The notes below the pieces were generated by a model. That model was given only the letters and a program-made list of their open reading frames with translations, searched no databases and was not told where the DNA came from. Positions 39,178 through 48,059 of a DNA stretch of 64,000 bases are shown here, piece after piece. Every line of letters starts with the position of its first letter. Position 1 is the first letter of the stretch. The translations under genes and the position numbers were made by a program. This stretch comes from Bradyrhizobium sp. URHD0069 (GTDB lineage: Bacteria > Pseudomonadota > Alphaproteobacteria > Rhizobiales > Xanthobacteraceae): contig NZ_KL370776.1 in assembly GCF_000701345.1 (NCBI RefSeq), positions 67,321 through 131,320 on the forward strand, in the 5' to 3' direction.

Positions 39178-41021
39178 GACACAACCTTGCGGAGCGGGGT
39201 CACCTTGAGCTGATCCTGATGGTCGCCGATGGCGCCGGCGATGAAGCGCGCGGTAATCGGCGTGCCGTCATAGTGCAGGATCGGCACCAGCCGGACGGGA
39301 TCGATCCCGTTCTCGTTGACGATCAGCGAGCGAAGCTGCGCGTCGCGGTTCTGCTCGATGACGTAAACGAAGTCGTGGTCGGCGATGAAGCTCGCCACGC
39401 TGGAATGGAACGGGAAGGCGCGGATCCGGAGCCTGTCGAGTTCATACCCGCGGGCCTCCAGTAGCCCGATCGCCTCGTCCATGGCTGGCGCGGTCGAGCC
39501 GAAATAGATCACGCCGTATTTGGTGGGCTTGGCGGCGTTGGCCTGCAGCGGCCGCGGCACCATGTCCTGGGCGGTCTCGAATTTGCGCACCAGCCGCTGC
39601 ATGTTGTCGGCGTAAACCGCGCCTTCTTCCGAATAGACAGCGTAGCGGTCGCGCGACGTGCCGCGGGTAAAGAACGAGCCCTTGGTGGGGTGGGTGCCGG
39701 GATAGCTGCGGTAAGGAATCCCGTCGCCGTCAACGTCGAGGTAGCGGCCGAAGTCGCGTCCGTCGTCGAGCATCTCCGCCGTCATCACCTTGCCGCGGTC
39801 GTATTGCCGGGCGTCATCCCACTTCAGCGGACGGCACAGCCGATGGTTCATGCCGATATCAAGATCGAGCATGACGAAGATCGTGGTCTGCAGCCGTTCG
39901 GCGAGGTCGAAGGCCTGGGCGGCGAACTCAAAGGCTTCGGCGGGGTCTTCCGGAAACAGCAATATGTGCTTGGTGTCGCCATGCGAGGCATAGGCGCAGG
40001 CAATGATGTCGCATTGCTGGGTTCGCGTCGGCATGCCGGTCGACGGGCCGGCGCGCTGGACGTTCATGATGACCGCCGGAATCTCGGCAAAGTACGACAG
40101 GCCGATGAACTCCTGCATCAGCGAGATGCCGGGACCCGAGGTGGCGGTAAAAGCGCGGGCGCCGTTCCATGAGGCGCCAATGACGATACCGATCGAGGCC
40201 AGTTCGTCCTCGCCCTGCACGATGGCGTATTTTGCCTTGCCGGTCTCGGGATCATGCCGCAGCTTCTTGCAATGGCTGGCGAAGGCGTCGGCGAGCGAGG
40301 ACGACGGCGTGATCGGATACCAGGCGCACACGGTGGCGCCGCCATAGACCGCGCCGAGCGCCGCCGCGTTGTTGCCTTCGATGAAAATGCGGTCGCCGAC
40401 CTTGTCGGCTTTCTTGACCCGCAGGCCGATCGGACATTTGAGATTTTGCAACGCCCAGTCGCGGCCGAGATGCAGCGCGTGGACGTTCGACGACAGCAGC
40501 CTTTCCTTGCCCTTGTATTGTTCGCCGATCAGTTGCTCGATCAGCTTCGGGTCCATGTCGAACAGCGCGCACAGCGCGCCCAGGTAGATGATGTTCTTGA
40601 AAAGCTGGCGCTGGCGCGGGTCGGTATAGGTCGAGTTGGTGATGGCGGTTAGCGGCACCCCGATCACGGTGATGTCGCCGCGGAATTTCGACGACGGCAT
40701 CGGCTTGGTCGAGTCGTAGAACAGGTAGCCGCCGGGCTCGATCGAGGCGAAGTCCTTGTCCCAGGTCTGCGGATTCATCGCCACCATCATATCGACGCCG
40801 CCGCGCGCGCCGAGATGGCCGTCCTCGGTCACCCGCACCTCGTACCAGGTCGGCAGGCCCTGGATATTGGACGGGAAAATGTTGCGCGGCGAGACCGGCA
40901 CGCCGTGGCGCAGGATCGAGCGCGCGAACAGTTCGTTGGCGCTCGCCGAGCCCGAGCCGTTGACGTTGGCGAAGCGGACGACGAAGTCGTTTACGCTGCT
41001 GATCGGCTTTTGGACGGGCAT
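39174..41021 (-). CDS. korA: 2-oxoacid:acceptor oxidoreductase, fused gamma-alpha subunit
   Basis: 615 residues. Residues about 1-190 are the gamma (CoA-binding) domain (FVVRFANVNGSGSASANEL, ITVIGVPLT), and about 205-600 the alpha pyrimidine-binding part with AWYPITPSSSLADAF, ATSGPGISLMQEFIG and GPSTGMPTRTQQCD. The ATG at 41021 is chosen because the conserved region begins there; the open frame reaches 41096. It overlaps the 3' end of the upstream flavoprotein gene by 31 bases. No Fe-S cluster motif of its own, so electrons must pass through KorB and the flavoprotein. Confidence 0.93.
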   Translation of the reverse strand: MPVQKPISSVNDFVVRFANVNGSGSASANELFARSILRHGVPVSPRNIFPSNIQGLPTWYEVRVTEDGHLGARGGVDMMVAMNPQTWDKDFASIEPGGYLFYDSTKPMPSSKFRGDITVIGVPLTAITNSTYTDPRQRQLFKNIIYLGALCALFDMDPKLIEQLIGEQYKGKERLLSSNVHALHLGRDWALQNLKCPIGLRVKKADKVGDRIFIEGNNAAALGAVYGGATVCAWYPITPSSSLADAFASHCKKLRHDPETGKAKYAIVQGEDELASIGIVIGASWNGARAFTATSGPGISLMQEFIGLSYFAEIPAVIMNVQRAGPSTGMPTRTQQCDIIACAYASHGDTKHILLFPEDPAEAFEFAAQAFDLAERLQTTIFVMLDLDIGMNHRLCRPLKWDDARQYDRGKVMTAEMLDDGRDFGRYLDVDGDGIPYRSYPGTHPTKGSFFTRGTSRDRYAVYSEEGAVYADNMQRLVRKFETAQDMVPRPLQANAAKPTKYGVIYFGSTAPAMDEAIGLLEARGYELDRLRIRAFPFHSSVASFIADHDFVYVIEQNRDAQLRSLIVNENGIDPVRLVPILHYDGTPITARFIAGAIGDHQDQLKVTPLRKVVS

Positions 41022-42790
41022 GATGTACCTGCGTGGGTCATGTCGATAAGGTATTTTTGCATGTCCCAAGCTCCGGTGGGACAGCGTTCGGCGCACAGGC
41101 CGCAGTGCAAGCAGACGTCTTCATCCTTCACCATGACGCGCCCGGTCTTGAGGCCGTCGGCGACGTAGAGATCCTGATCGAGATGCGGCGAGGGCGCCTT
41201 CAGCCGCTGACGCAAATCGGCTTCCTCGCCGTTCGGTGTAAAGGTGATGCAGTCCATCGGGCAGATATCGACGCAGGCGTCGCACTCGATGCAGAGCGGC
41301 GCGGCGAACACGGTCTGAATGTCGCAGTTCAGGCAGCGGCGGGCCTCGCCGAGCGCGAGCTTGACGTCGTAGCCGAGTTCGACTTCCGCGCGGATGTCCT
41401 TCAGTGCGACCACCTTGTCGCGATGCGGCACCTTGTAGCGCTTGTCGGCGGAGATGTCGTTATCGTAGCTCCATTCGTGAATGCCCATCTTCTGCGAGGA
41501 GACCTGCACCTCGGGCAACGGACGCTCGGTGATGTCTTCGCCGGAGAGAAGCTTGTGGATCGAGAGCGCGGCGTCGTGGCCGTGCGCCACCGCCCAAATG
41601 ATATTTTTCGGGCCGAACGCGGCGTCGCCGCCGAAGAACACCTTCGGATTGGTCGAACCCATGGTCTTGGGATCGACCTTCGGCATATTCCACTTGTCAA
41701 ACTCGACGCCGCAGTCGCGCTCGATCCAGGGGAACGCGTTCTCCTGGCCGACCGCCACCAGCACGTCGTCGCAGGCGATGGTCTGGTCCGGCTCGCCTGA
41801 CGGCACGAGGTTGCGCCGGCCGTTGGAATCGTATTCGGCCTTCACCTTCTGGAAGGTGACGCCGGTGAGCCTGCCATTTTCGTGGGTGAAGGCGACAGGC
41901 ACCATGAAGTTGAGGATCGGAATGTCCTCGTGGATGGCGTCCTCTTTCTCCCAGGGAGACGCCTTCATCTCCTCGAAGCCGGAACGCACGATCACCTTGA
42001 CATCCTTGCCGCCGAGGCGGCGCGCGGTGCGGCAGCAATCCATCGCGGTGTTGCCGCCGCCGAGCACGATCACGCGCTTGCCAATCTTGTCGATGTGGCC
42101 GAACGAGATCGAGGCGAGCCATTCGATGCCGATGTGAATATTGGCGGCCGCTTCCTGGCGGCCGGGAATTTCGAGCTCGCGGCCGCGCGGAGCACCGGAG
42201 CCGACGAAGATCGCATCGTAGTTTTCGCCGAGCAGCTTCTTCAGGCTGTCGATGCGCTGGCCGGCTTTGAACTCGATGCCGAGGTTGAGGATGTAGTCGG
42301 TTTCCTCATCGATCACGGAATCCGGCAACCGGAATTTCGGAATTTGCGTGCGCATCATCCCGCCCGCCTTCGGGTCGGAATCGAACACTGTGCAGTGATA
42401 GCCAAGCGGCGCGAGATCGCGGGCAACCGTGAGCGAGGCGGGGCCACCGCCGACGATTGCAATACGCTTGCCGTTTTTCGCTGACGGCCGCGGCATGCGA
42501 TGTTTGACGTCGTCCTTGAAGTCGGCGGCGACGCGCTTCAACCGGCAGATCGCGACCGGAGTTTCTTCGACTCGGCCGCGGCGGCACGCGGGTTCGCATG
42601 GACGATCGCAGGTGCGTCCCAAAATTCCGGGAAACACGTTCGATCTCCAATTGATCATGTAGGCGTCGCTATAGCGACCCTCAGCTATCAAGCGGATGTA
42701 TTCTGGAACTGGCGTGTGTGCGGGACAAGCCCACTGGCAGTCGACTACTTTGTGAAAGTAGTCAGGCGCCGAAATATCAGTCGGTTTCAT
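40991..42790 (-). CDS. korC: GltD-like FAD/NAD(P) oxidoreductase with C-terminal 2x[4Fe-4S] ferredoxin domain
   Basis: 599 residues. The N-terminal Fe-S domain (CQWACPAHTPVPEY, CDRPCEPACRRG) matches that of glutamate synthase small subunit. FAD site IAIVGGGPASLTVARDLAPL (about 108) and NAD(P)H site RVIVLGGGNTAMDCCRTARR (about 245) follow, and the C-terminus carries CIECDACVDICP and CLHCGLCAERCP. It lies first in an operon with korA and korB, which fits the NAD(P)+-reducing subunit of a three-part 2-oxoglutarate oxidoreductase as described for Azoarcus (from memory). ATG 42790 chosen, with GGTGGGA just before it. Confidence 0.88.
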   Translation of the reverse strand: MKPTDISAPDYFHKVVDCQWACPAHTPVPEYIRLIAEGRYSDAYMINWRSNVFPGILGRTCDRPCEPACRRGRVEETPVAICRLKRVAADFKDDVKHRMPRPSAKNGKRIAIVGGGPASLTVARDLAPLGYHCTVFDSDPKAGGMMRTQIPKFRLPDSVIDEETDYILNLGIEFKAGQRIDSLKKLLGENYDAIFVGSGAPRGRELEIPGRQEAAANIHIGIEWLASISFGHIDKIGKRVIVLGGGNTAMDCCRTARRLGGKDVKVIVRSGFEEMKASPWEKEDAIHEDIPILNFMVPVAFTHENGRLTGVTFQKVKAEYDSNGRRNLVPSGEPDQTIACDDVLVAVGQENAFPWIERDCGVEFDKWNMPKVDPKTMGSTNPKVFFGGDAAFGPKNIIWAVAHGHDAALSIHKLLSGEDITERPLPEVQVSSQKMGIHEWSYDNDISADKRYKVPHRDKVVALKDIRAEVELGYDVKLALGEARRCLNCDIQTVFAAPLCIECDACVDICPMDCITFTPNGEEADLRQRLKAPSPHLDQDLYVADGLKTGRVMVKDEDVCLHCGLCAERCPTGAWDMQKYLIDMTHAGTSCPSKSRSAA

Positions 42791-43047
42791 TCCCACCCTG
42801 TCCGCGCGGTAGGTAGCTAGACGTCGCGCGGCCTTTAACTTCTGTTGCGAACGCTCAGCAGGCGTTCTTGTGGTTTTCTTGCCAAATCATGGACTTGGTG
42901 AATCAAGCTATTCAATATGATCGCCGCTACACTGAAAAGCCATTTTTGCTTGTTCGCTATTCCCTATTGGTCTGGCCCCCCAGCTTTAATGCTGTCCGAT
43001 GCATGCGGCACTGCAGCAAAATATCATCCCGCGAGTTCAGCGTTTCT

Positions 43048-43722
43048 TCAGGTCGACACAATGTCGCTCCTCGCCAGGTCCCACATCAAATTATAATGCC
43101 CCGCTGAAACTAGCGTTCCCCCCTCGATCGCCGCAGGCGTGAAGTGCGCTGCGACAAGCGCCGAGACCGCGTTCACATGCGTTCCGTCAATCAGGACAAA
43201 CCAGTCGCCGGCGCCGGGGGCGGAGACGGAAGGGTTATCGGTAATCGGCTTGGAAAGCCTCGGATCGCTCTCGATCAGATGCATGGAGATGATTCCGTCT
43301 GACATCTCCGGATCGAGTTTTTCCCGCAGCGCGCCGCGCAACTTCTCCTCGCTGCCGGCGGCGGGCCGAAGGCGGATAATGCCGAGCGCAGCGCCACGGC
43401 CTTGTCCGCGGCTGATCGTGATGCGTGCCACCGCGCGGATCATGTTCTTGAAGCGCCCGATATTCGCCTTTGACCAATCGGTCTGGTTTGCAAGCGCGGC
43501 GCGATAGGCCGGGCTGTCGAGCACATCGAAAGTAGCGGTGGAATACAGGCTCAGATATTTCGGGGAGCCCTGATGCGCGACGTAGCGCCGGGCTTCGAGG
43601 AAGCCGTCGATAGCGACGCGCTCCTCGAGATGCTCGCGGTCGTACCATCGATTGAAATCGGCTTCGTCAGCGGGATCGATATCCATCGAGGTCAGCAGCA
43701 TTCCTTTTCCGGCCAAGGGCAT
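43048..43722 (-). CDS. DUF4286-like conserved protein, function unknown
   Basis: 224 residues, no signal peptide. The start GKGMLLTSMDIDPADEADFN, followed by RWYDREHLEERVAIDGF, and a second half of similar pattern (GDWFVLIDGTHVNAVSAL) suggest two ferredoxin-like alpha/beta repeats, as in dimeric alpha/beta-barrel proteins. I recognise this as a DUF4286-type family but no catalytic residues can be named. It follows the aminopeptidase by 13 bases, with AAAGGA ahead of the ATG, so it is the last gene of the pqq transcription unit. Confidence 0.7.
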   Translation of the reverse strand: MPLAGKGMLLTSMDIDPADEADFNRWYDREHLEERVAIDGFLEARRYVAHQGSPKYLSLYSTATFDVLDSPAYRAALANQTDWSKANIGRFKNMIRAVARITISRGQGRGAALGIIRLRPAAGSEEKLRGALREKLDPEMSDGIISMHLIESDPRLSKPITDNPSVSAPGAGDWFVLIDGTHVNAVSALVAAHFTPAAIEGGTLVSAGHYNLMWDLARSDIVST

Positions 43723-43735
43723 TTTCGATGGTCCT

Positions 43736-44725
43736 TTATTTGGTGATCTTGGAGGCTAGATCCGCGATCGCTTTCATCACGGCGTCCCGGACGCCGGGAT
43801 CGTACAGCGAATGGCCGGCGCCCTCGACCAAGCGAATCTCGGACTCCGGCCACAGTGCGGCAAGCGCATGCGACGTCGCCGGCGGACACAAGAGATCGTA
43901 GCGGCCTTGCACCATGATGCCGGGAATCCCTTTGAGCTTGCCGGCTTCGGTAAGAAGCTGATTTGGCTTCATGAAACAATTGTTCTGAAAGTAATGGGCT
44001 TCCATGAATGGCGTGGCCGGCAGGGCCTTTGATGAGTTCAGCGAATTGAGATCGAGCCGGACACGCGCCGGGGTATGTTCGGAAAGAATTCGCTCTGTGT
44101 CATGCCATGCGCGGGCGGTCGGGCCATGCACCGCGGGATCGGCATCGAGGATGCGGCGCCAATATGCGTCGAGCGGCTGCTCGCGTTCTTCCTTTGGTAA
44201 AATGCTGAGGAACTCGGCGCTCAGATCAGGGTAGAAGCGCGGAAGCACGTCAAGGAAGGCACCCTCAAGTTCGGCGCGGGTGCCAAGGAAGGTCGCGCGC
44301 AAAACGATGCCTGTGACCCGATGCGGATGCGCCTGCGCATAGGCCAGCGCAAGCGTCGCGCCCCAGGAGCCGCCGACGATGATCCAGCGTTCGAAACCGA
44401 ATTTCTCGCGGATCGTCTCCATGTCCGCGATCAGATGCGGCAGTGTGTTGTCCTCGCGGCGGCCTTTCGGGCGGCTTCGGCCGGCGCCGCGCTGATCGAA
44501 CAAGATTGTGTGAAAGCGCTCGGGATCGAACAGCCGCCGGTGATCGGGCTGGCAGCCACTGCCGGGACCACCGTGCAGATAGATCGCCGGGATACCGTCG
44601 GCGCGGCCGACGCTTTCGACGCAGATCTCGTGGCCGTCGCCGACCGGGAGCAGTTGCGAGGTCAGCGGCGCGAATGGGTCGGAGCGTTGGCTGAAGGATT
44701 TTCCCGCCTCGGCGTCAGGCGCCAT
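43736..44725 (-). CDS. pip: Prolyl aminopeptidase (S33 alpha/beta hydrolase)
   Basis: 329 residues. Oxyanion motif HGGPGSGC (51-58), nucleophile Ser120 in GGSWGATLALAYAQAHP, late Asp in LLCPPATSHALA region and His in EGAGHSLYDPG. FDQRGAGRSRP (about 76-86) is the proline iminopeptidase signature. It removes N-terminal proline from peptides in the cytoplasm. Its ATG lies inside the last eleven bases of pqqE, so it is translationally coupled to PQQ synthesis, an arrangement that makes a role in trimming the PqqA peptide worth testing. Confidence 0.92.
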   Translation of the reverse strand: MAPDAEAGKSFSQRSDPFAPLTSQLLPVGDGHEICVESVGRADGIPAIYLHGGPGSGCQPDHRRLFDPERFHTILFDQRGAGRSRPKGRREDNTLPHLIADMETIREKFGFERWIIVGGSWGATLALAYAQAHPHRVTGIVLRATFLGTRAELEGAFLDVLPRFYPDLSAEFLSILPKEEREQPLDAYWRRILDADPAVHGPTARAWHDTERILSEHTPARVRLDLNSLNSSKALPATPFMEAHYFQNNCFMKPNQLLTEAGKLKGIPGIMVQGRYDLLCPPATSHALAALWPESEIRLVEGAGHSLYDPGVRDAVMKAIADLASKITK

Positions 44726-45923
44726 GGTCGCCGTCCGTTTCCGGCGTGCCCCCGGCAAAATTGCGATAGATAAAGCGCTTGTGGTCGGCCGCCGCCTCGG
44801 CCGCCGCTAGCTTGAAAATCTGCTCGTGCATCGGCGACAGCGTGCAGGCCGGATCGGTGTTGCCGGCATTGCCGGTCAGCGCGAAGGCCTGGCAGCGGCA
44901 TCCGCCGAAGTCGACTTCCTTGAATTCGCAGCTTTTGCACGGCTCCGGCATCCATCCGGTGCCGCGATAGCGGTTGAAGGCCTCAGAATGCCGCCAGATC
45001 CAGGCGATCGAATGATTTGATCGCACGGATTCGAATTCGAGCCCGGTAATCGATTCGGCGGCATGGCAGGGCAAGATCTTGCCGGCCGGTGAGATGTTGA
45101 AAAACTGCCGGCCCCAGCCGCCCATGCATTTTTTCGGCCGCAGCGCATAATAGTCCGGCACCACATAGTCGATGGCGAGAATGCCTTTCAGCCGCGCTTG
45201 CGCTTCCTCGACGATACGGCTGGTCTCCTCGATCTGCTCGATGGTCGGCATCAGCGCCGCCCGATTTTTCAGCGCCCACCCGTAATACTGCACATTGGCG
45301 ACCTCCAGCCGATCGGCATCGACGTCGACCGCCATCTGGATGATGTCGGGCAACTGAAAAAGGTTCTGCCGGTGCATGACCGCATTGACCGTCAGTGGCA
45401 GGTCCACTTCGCGCGTCCATTTCGCGGCTTCGATTTTCTTCTGATGCGCGCCTTTGAAGCCGGCGACGCGGTCGGCAACGACCGGCTCGTTGCCCTGAAA
45501 GCTGATCTGTACGTGACATAGTCCGGCATCGGCCAGCGCGCCAAGTCTCTCTTTGCTCAACAGCACCGCGGACGTGATGAGGTTGGAATACAGCCCGACA
45601 TCGCTGGCATGCTGAACAAGTTCGACCAGATCCTTGCGCGCGGTCGGTTCGCCGCCGGAGAAATGGATTTGCAGCACGCCGATCTCGGCGAGCTCGGTTA
45701 GGACCTTCTTCCATTCCTCGGTCGTTAGCTCGCTGCCGCCACGCTCCAGCTCAACCGGATTGGAGCAATAGGGGCATTGCAGGGGACAGCGATGCGTCAG
45801 CTCCGCGAGCACTGCGAGCGGTATGCCGAAGGTCTCCGCGGTCGACCCGCGCTGCTCCAGCACCGCAAGCCCGTCAGAGGGATCGCTGGCCGCTACGCCG
45901 GCATCGGTAAGCGTCGGACTCAT
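44715..45923 (-). CDS. pqqE: PqqA peptide cyclase (radical SAM)
   Basis: 402 residues. The radical-SAM cluster is C46-x3-C50-x2-C53 (HRCPLQCPYCSN), followed by HFSGGEPTARKDL. The C-terminal SPASM region has CKSCEFKEVDFGGCRCQAF and a later Cys for auxiliary clusters. It links Glu and Tyr side chains of PqqA, bound to PqqD, in the first PQQ step. The ATG at 45923 overlaps the pqqD stop as ATGA, and the conserved sequence begins about 30 residues later. The frame is open to 46073. Confidence 0.97.
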   Translation of the reverse strand: MSPTLTDAGVAASDPSDGLAVLEQRGSTAETFGIPLAVLAELTHRCPLQCPYCSNPVELERGGSELTTEEWKKVLTELAEIGVLQIHFSGGEPTARKDLVELVQHASDVGLYSNLITSAVLLSKERLGALADAGLCHVQISFQGNEPVVADRVAGFKGAHQKKIEAAKWTREVDLPLTVNAVMHRQNLFQLPDIIQMAVDVDADRLEVANVQYYGWALKNRAALMPTIEQIEETSRIVEEAQARLKGILAIDYVVPDYYALRPKKCMGGWGRQFFNISPAGKILPCHAAESITGLEFESVRSNHSIAWIWRHSEAFNRYRGTGWMPEPCKSCEFKEVDFGGCRCQAFALTGNAGNTDPACTLSPMHEQIFKLAAAEAAADHKRFIYRNFAGGTPETDGDHGA

Positions 45924-46237
45924 GGCGTTTTCTCGCGCGCTTCGGTGAGAAATCCCTTGTCGGCAAGGTCCTGCAGCATAGCGATAACATCGGTTGAGAT
46001 CGCGCCGCGGCCGGCGGCGTATTTTTCCGCAAGCTGGTCGATCATCGTTTCGACGCTGCGAACGCCGTCGCAAAGCTGAAGCACTTCCACCGCAATCTCG
46101 TCCGGCGCGAGTACGCGCTCCGGCGCCAGAATGACCCAGCGCTGCCGGGTCTCATCGAACTTCAGCCTGGCATGCCGCGGCAGAACCGGCCGGCTCGCCT
46201 CGCTGACACTGATGTTGCGGCTGCGTAAGCCTGCCAT
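45920..46237 (-). CDS. pqqD: PQQ biosynthesis peptide chaperone
   Basis: 105 residues; the RRE-type chaperone that binds PqqA and presents it to PqqE. Diagnostic pieces are RPVLPRHARLKFDETRQRWV, LAPERVLAPDEIAVEVLQL and a winged-helix C-terminus ending GFLTEAR. The ATG at 46237 fits the usual length; longer upstream translation would run into pqqC. It overlaps pqqE by four bases and follows pqqC by ten. Confidence 0.95.
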   Translation of the reverse strand: MAGLRSRNISVSEASRPVLPRHARLKFDETRQRWVILAPERVLAPDEIAVEVLQLCDGVRSVETMIDQLAEKYAAGRGAISTDVIAMLQDLADKGFLTEAREKTP

Positions 46238-46247
46238 CGGTTCGCCT

Positions 46248-47003
46248 CTACTTCTCCTCGGGAACAAACGCCCCCGGTGGCACGTGGCCGTCGACATAGG
46301 CATGATACAGCGCGTCGAGCTGAACCCATAGTACATTGGTCTTGAAGATCAGCGCGTTGCAAACCGCCTCGCGTTCCGCAGGCGTCTTCGCATGGGCCTT
46401 GACGTAGTCGAGCGCGAAATTGGCATCGCGGGGCGCCTGCTGCAAGCGCCGGCTGAAATAGCTCATGATGTCGGGGTTGACGAAATCGTAATGCGCCAGC
46501 ATCCCCGAGATGCGCTCTTCATGCAGGTTCGGCGCGAAAAGTTCCGTCAGCGACGAGGCGATGGCTTCGAGCGGCGTCTTGTCGCGGACGAAATGCACAT
46601 AGGCGTCGACCGCAAAGCGTGTAGCGGGAAGGATGCCTTCGGTGGATTCCACGTACGCGCTGTCAAGCCCGAGCCCTTCGGTCAGCTTCAGCCAGCGCTC
46701 GATGCCGCCTTCGGTGCCGCGATCGCCGTCATGGTCCTCGATCCGATGCCGCCATTCGAGCCGGATGCCGCGGTCGCGGAAGCGCGAGATCACCACGGCA
46801 TCCTTGATCGGAATCGTGCTCTGGTAATAGTAGCGATTCAGCGCCCAGGCCTGCACCTGTCCCTTGTTCAGCTTGCCGCCGTGCAGCAGCCGGTGAAACG
46901 GGTGCAGATTGTGATAGCGCGTCGCGCCGACATGGCGCAGCGCCGCTTCCAATTGTTCGGCGCTTTCCAGGGGCGCGCTGCCACCGAGCGAGAAGGCTGT
47001 CAT
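46248..47003 (-). CDS. pqqC: Pyrroloquinoline-quinone synthase
   Basis: 251 residues; oxidises and closes the final ring without a metal or redox cofactor. Conserved motifs: YHNLHPFHRLLHGGKL, QVQAWALNRYYYQS, IPIKDAVVISR, RHRIEDHDGD and a C-terminal half of the heme-oxygenase-like bundle. ATG 47003 lies five bases after the pqqB stop. The frame is open to 47048 but this start matches the family length. Confidence 0.97.
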   Translation of the reverse strand: MTAFSLGGSAPLESAEQLEAALRHVGATRYHNLHPFHRLLHGGKLNKGQVQAWALNRYYYQSTIPIKDAVVISRFRDRGIRLEWRHRIEDHDGDRGTEGGIERWLKLTEGLGLDSAYVESTEGILPATRFAVDAYVHFVRDKTPLEAIASSLTELFAPNLHEERISGMLAHYDFVNPDIMSYFSRRLQQAPRDANFALDYVKAHAKTPAEREAVCNALIFKTNVLWVQLDALYHAYVDGHVPPGAFVPEEK

Positions 47004-47008
47004 GACAT

Positions 47009-47938
47009 TCACAGCGTAATCTCCATTCCATCGGCGGGAATTTGCCACCCGGCGCGCTCGGCTATCTTGCGCTCGGGCGAAGCGCGCAGCAGCGCCGGGT
47101 TGGAGTTGTTGACATGCAGAAATATCTTCCGGCCAATATTGAGGCCGGCCAAGGCTTCGATAGCGCCGGTATCGCCTGACATCGCGATATGTCCCATCCC
47201 TTGTCCCGTCTTGTTCCCAAGGCCGGCCGCGATCAACTCGTCATCGCGCCACACCGTGCCATCGAAGAAGACCAAGGGGGCGCCGGCAAGCCGCGACCTG
47301 AGATCGTCGGTCACTTCAGCGCAAGCCGCGAGAAAGTAAAAATATTTCCCGGTGGCCTTCTCAAGAATCCGAAGCCCCAGCGTGTCGCCGGCGCCGTTAT
47401 CCCCTGCCGGGTGAACCTGTCCTTCCAAATACCAGGCGCTTTTGCCGGGAACTGCGAATGGCAAAATCTCAATGCCGGACGGTGAGCCATCGGGCAGTGC
47501 CGGCACAAACGTCTTGTCCGCATCGATCGGGGCGCGCCGCACGTTCTTCTCGCTCAGCACGTTGAAGATGCTGTTGGCCTTCAGGATCGCAAGCACTTTT
47601 CTGTGCGCGTAGATCGTGAATGGCCAGCCCTCGCGCATCGACAAAAGCCCGGCGACCGCATCGATTTCGCCGTTGGTCAGGATGACGCCCGATATCGGAC
47701 TGTGACGAAGCTTACCGGCTTTGGGATGAAGCTGCGGTGTTGCTATCAATTGCTGGCGCAGATCGGGAGACGCATTGATCAGGAACCAGTGCTCGCCGTC
47801 GGCGCTGATCGCAATCGAAGCCTGGGTGCTTTGAAGCTCCGGATGCTCGGTTCGCGCTGCCAGGCAAACTGCACATCCACAATTCCACTGCGGAACGCCA
47901 CCACCTGCCGCCGCGCCCAGGACGACGACGCGAAGCAT
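47009..47938 (-). CDS. pqqB: PQQ biosynthesis protein B, MBL fold
   Basis: 309 residues. VVLGAAAGGGVPQWNCGCAV at the N-terminus and the metallo-beta-lactamase-like core are typical. The canonical HxHxDH is altered to TNGEIDAVAGLLS, as usual in PqqB, where Cys and His residues (CGCAVC near 20) bind metal. It acts as a hydroxylase on the crosslinked Glu-Tyr product. GGAGA lies in front of the ATG. The 121-base leader after pqqA contains a strong potential stem. Confidence 0.97.
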   Translation of the reverse strand: MLRVVVLGAAAGGGVPQWNCGCAVCLAARTEHPELQSTQASIAISADGEHWFLINASPDLRQQLIATPQLHPKAGKLRHSPISGVILTNGEIDAVAGLLSMREGWPFTIYAHRKVLAILKANSIFNVLSEKNVRRAPIDADKTFVPALPDGSPSGIEILPFAVPGKSAWYLEGQVHPAGDNGAGDTLGLRILEKATGKYFYFLAACAEVTDDLRSRLAGAPLVFFDGTVWRDDELIAAGLGNKTGQGMGHIAMSGDTGAIEALAGLNIGRKIFLHVNNSNPALLRASPERKIAERAGWQIPADGMEITL

Positions 47939-47960
47939 GATCCGTCTCCTGGAGTACCCA

Positions 47961-48041
47961 CGTTTCGAAGGTGGACGCCGGCAATAGGCACGATCCCGTC
48001 ATCAGGAACGTGTCATGCCTGATCCACCTTACGTCGAAACG
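47961..48041 (-). promoter_or_regulatory. Intercistronic stem-loops between pqqA and pqqB
   Basis: Bases 47961-47975 (CGTTTCGAAGGTGGA) are the exact inverse complement of 48023-48041 apart from four inserted bases in the latter. A second stem inside it pairs 48001-48006 (ATCAGG) with 48018-48023 (CCTGAT). Such structures between pqqA and pqqB would stabilise a short pqqA transcript or partly terminate transcription, matching the known excess of pqqA message in other bacteria. Confidence 0.5.
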
Positions 48042-48059
48042 GAAAGCTGTCGCAGCCGC

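Noticed and set aside
42797-43047. Gene or RNA in the 250-bp gap upstream of korC
   Set aside because: Only a short GAACGC/GCGTTC hairpin (42849-42867) was seen; no ORF or promoter could be supported.
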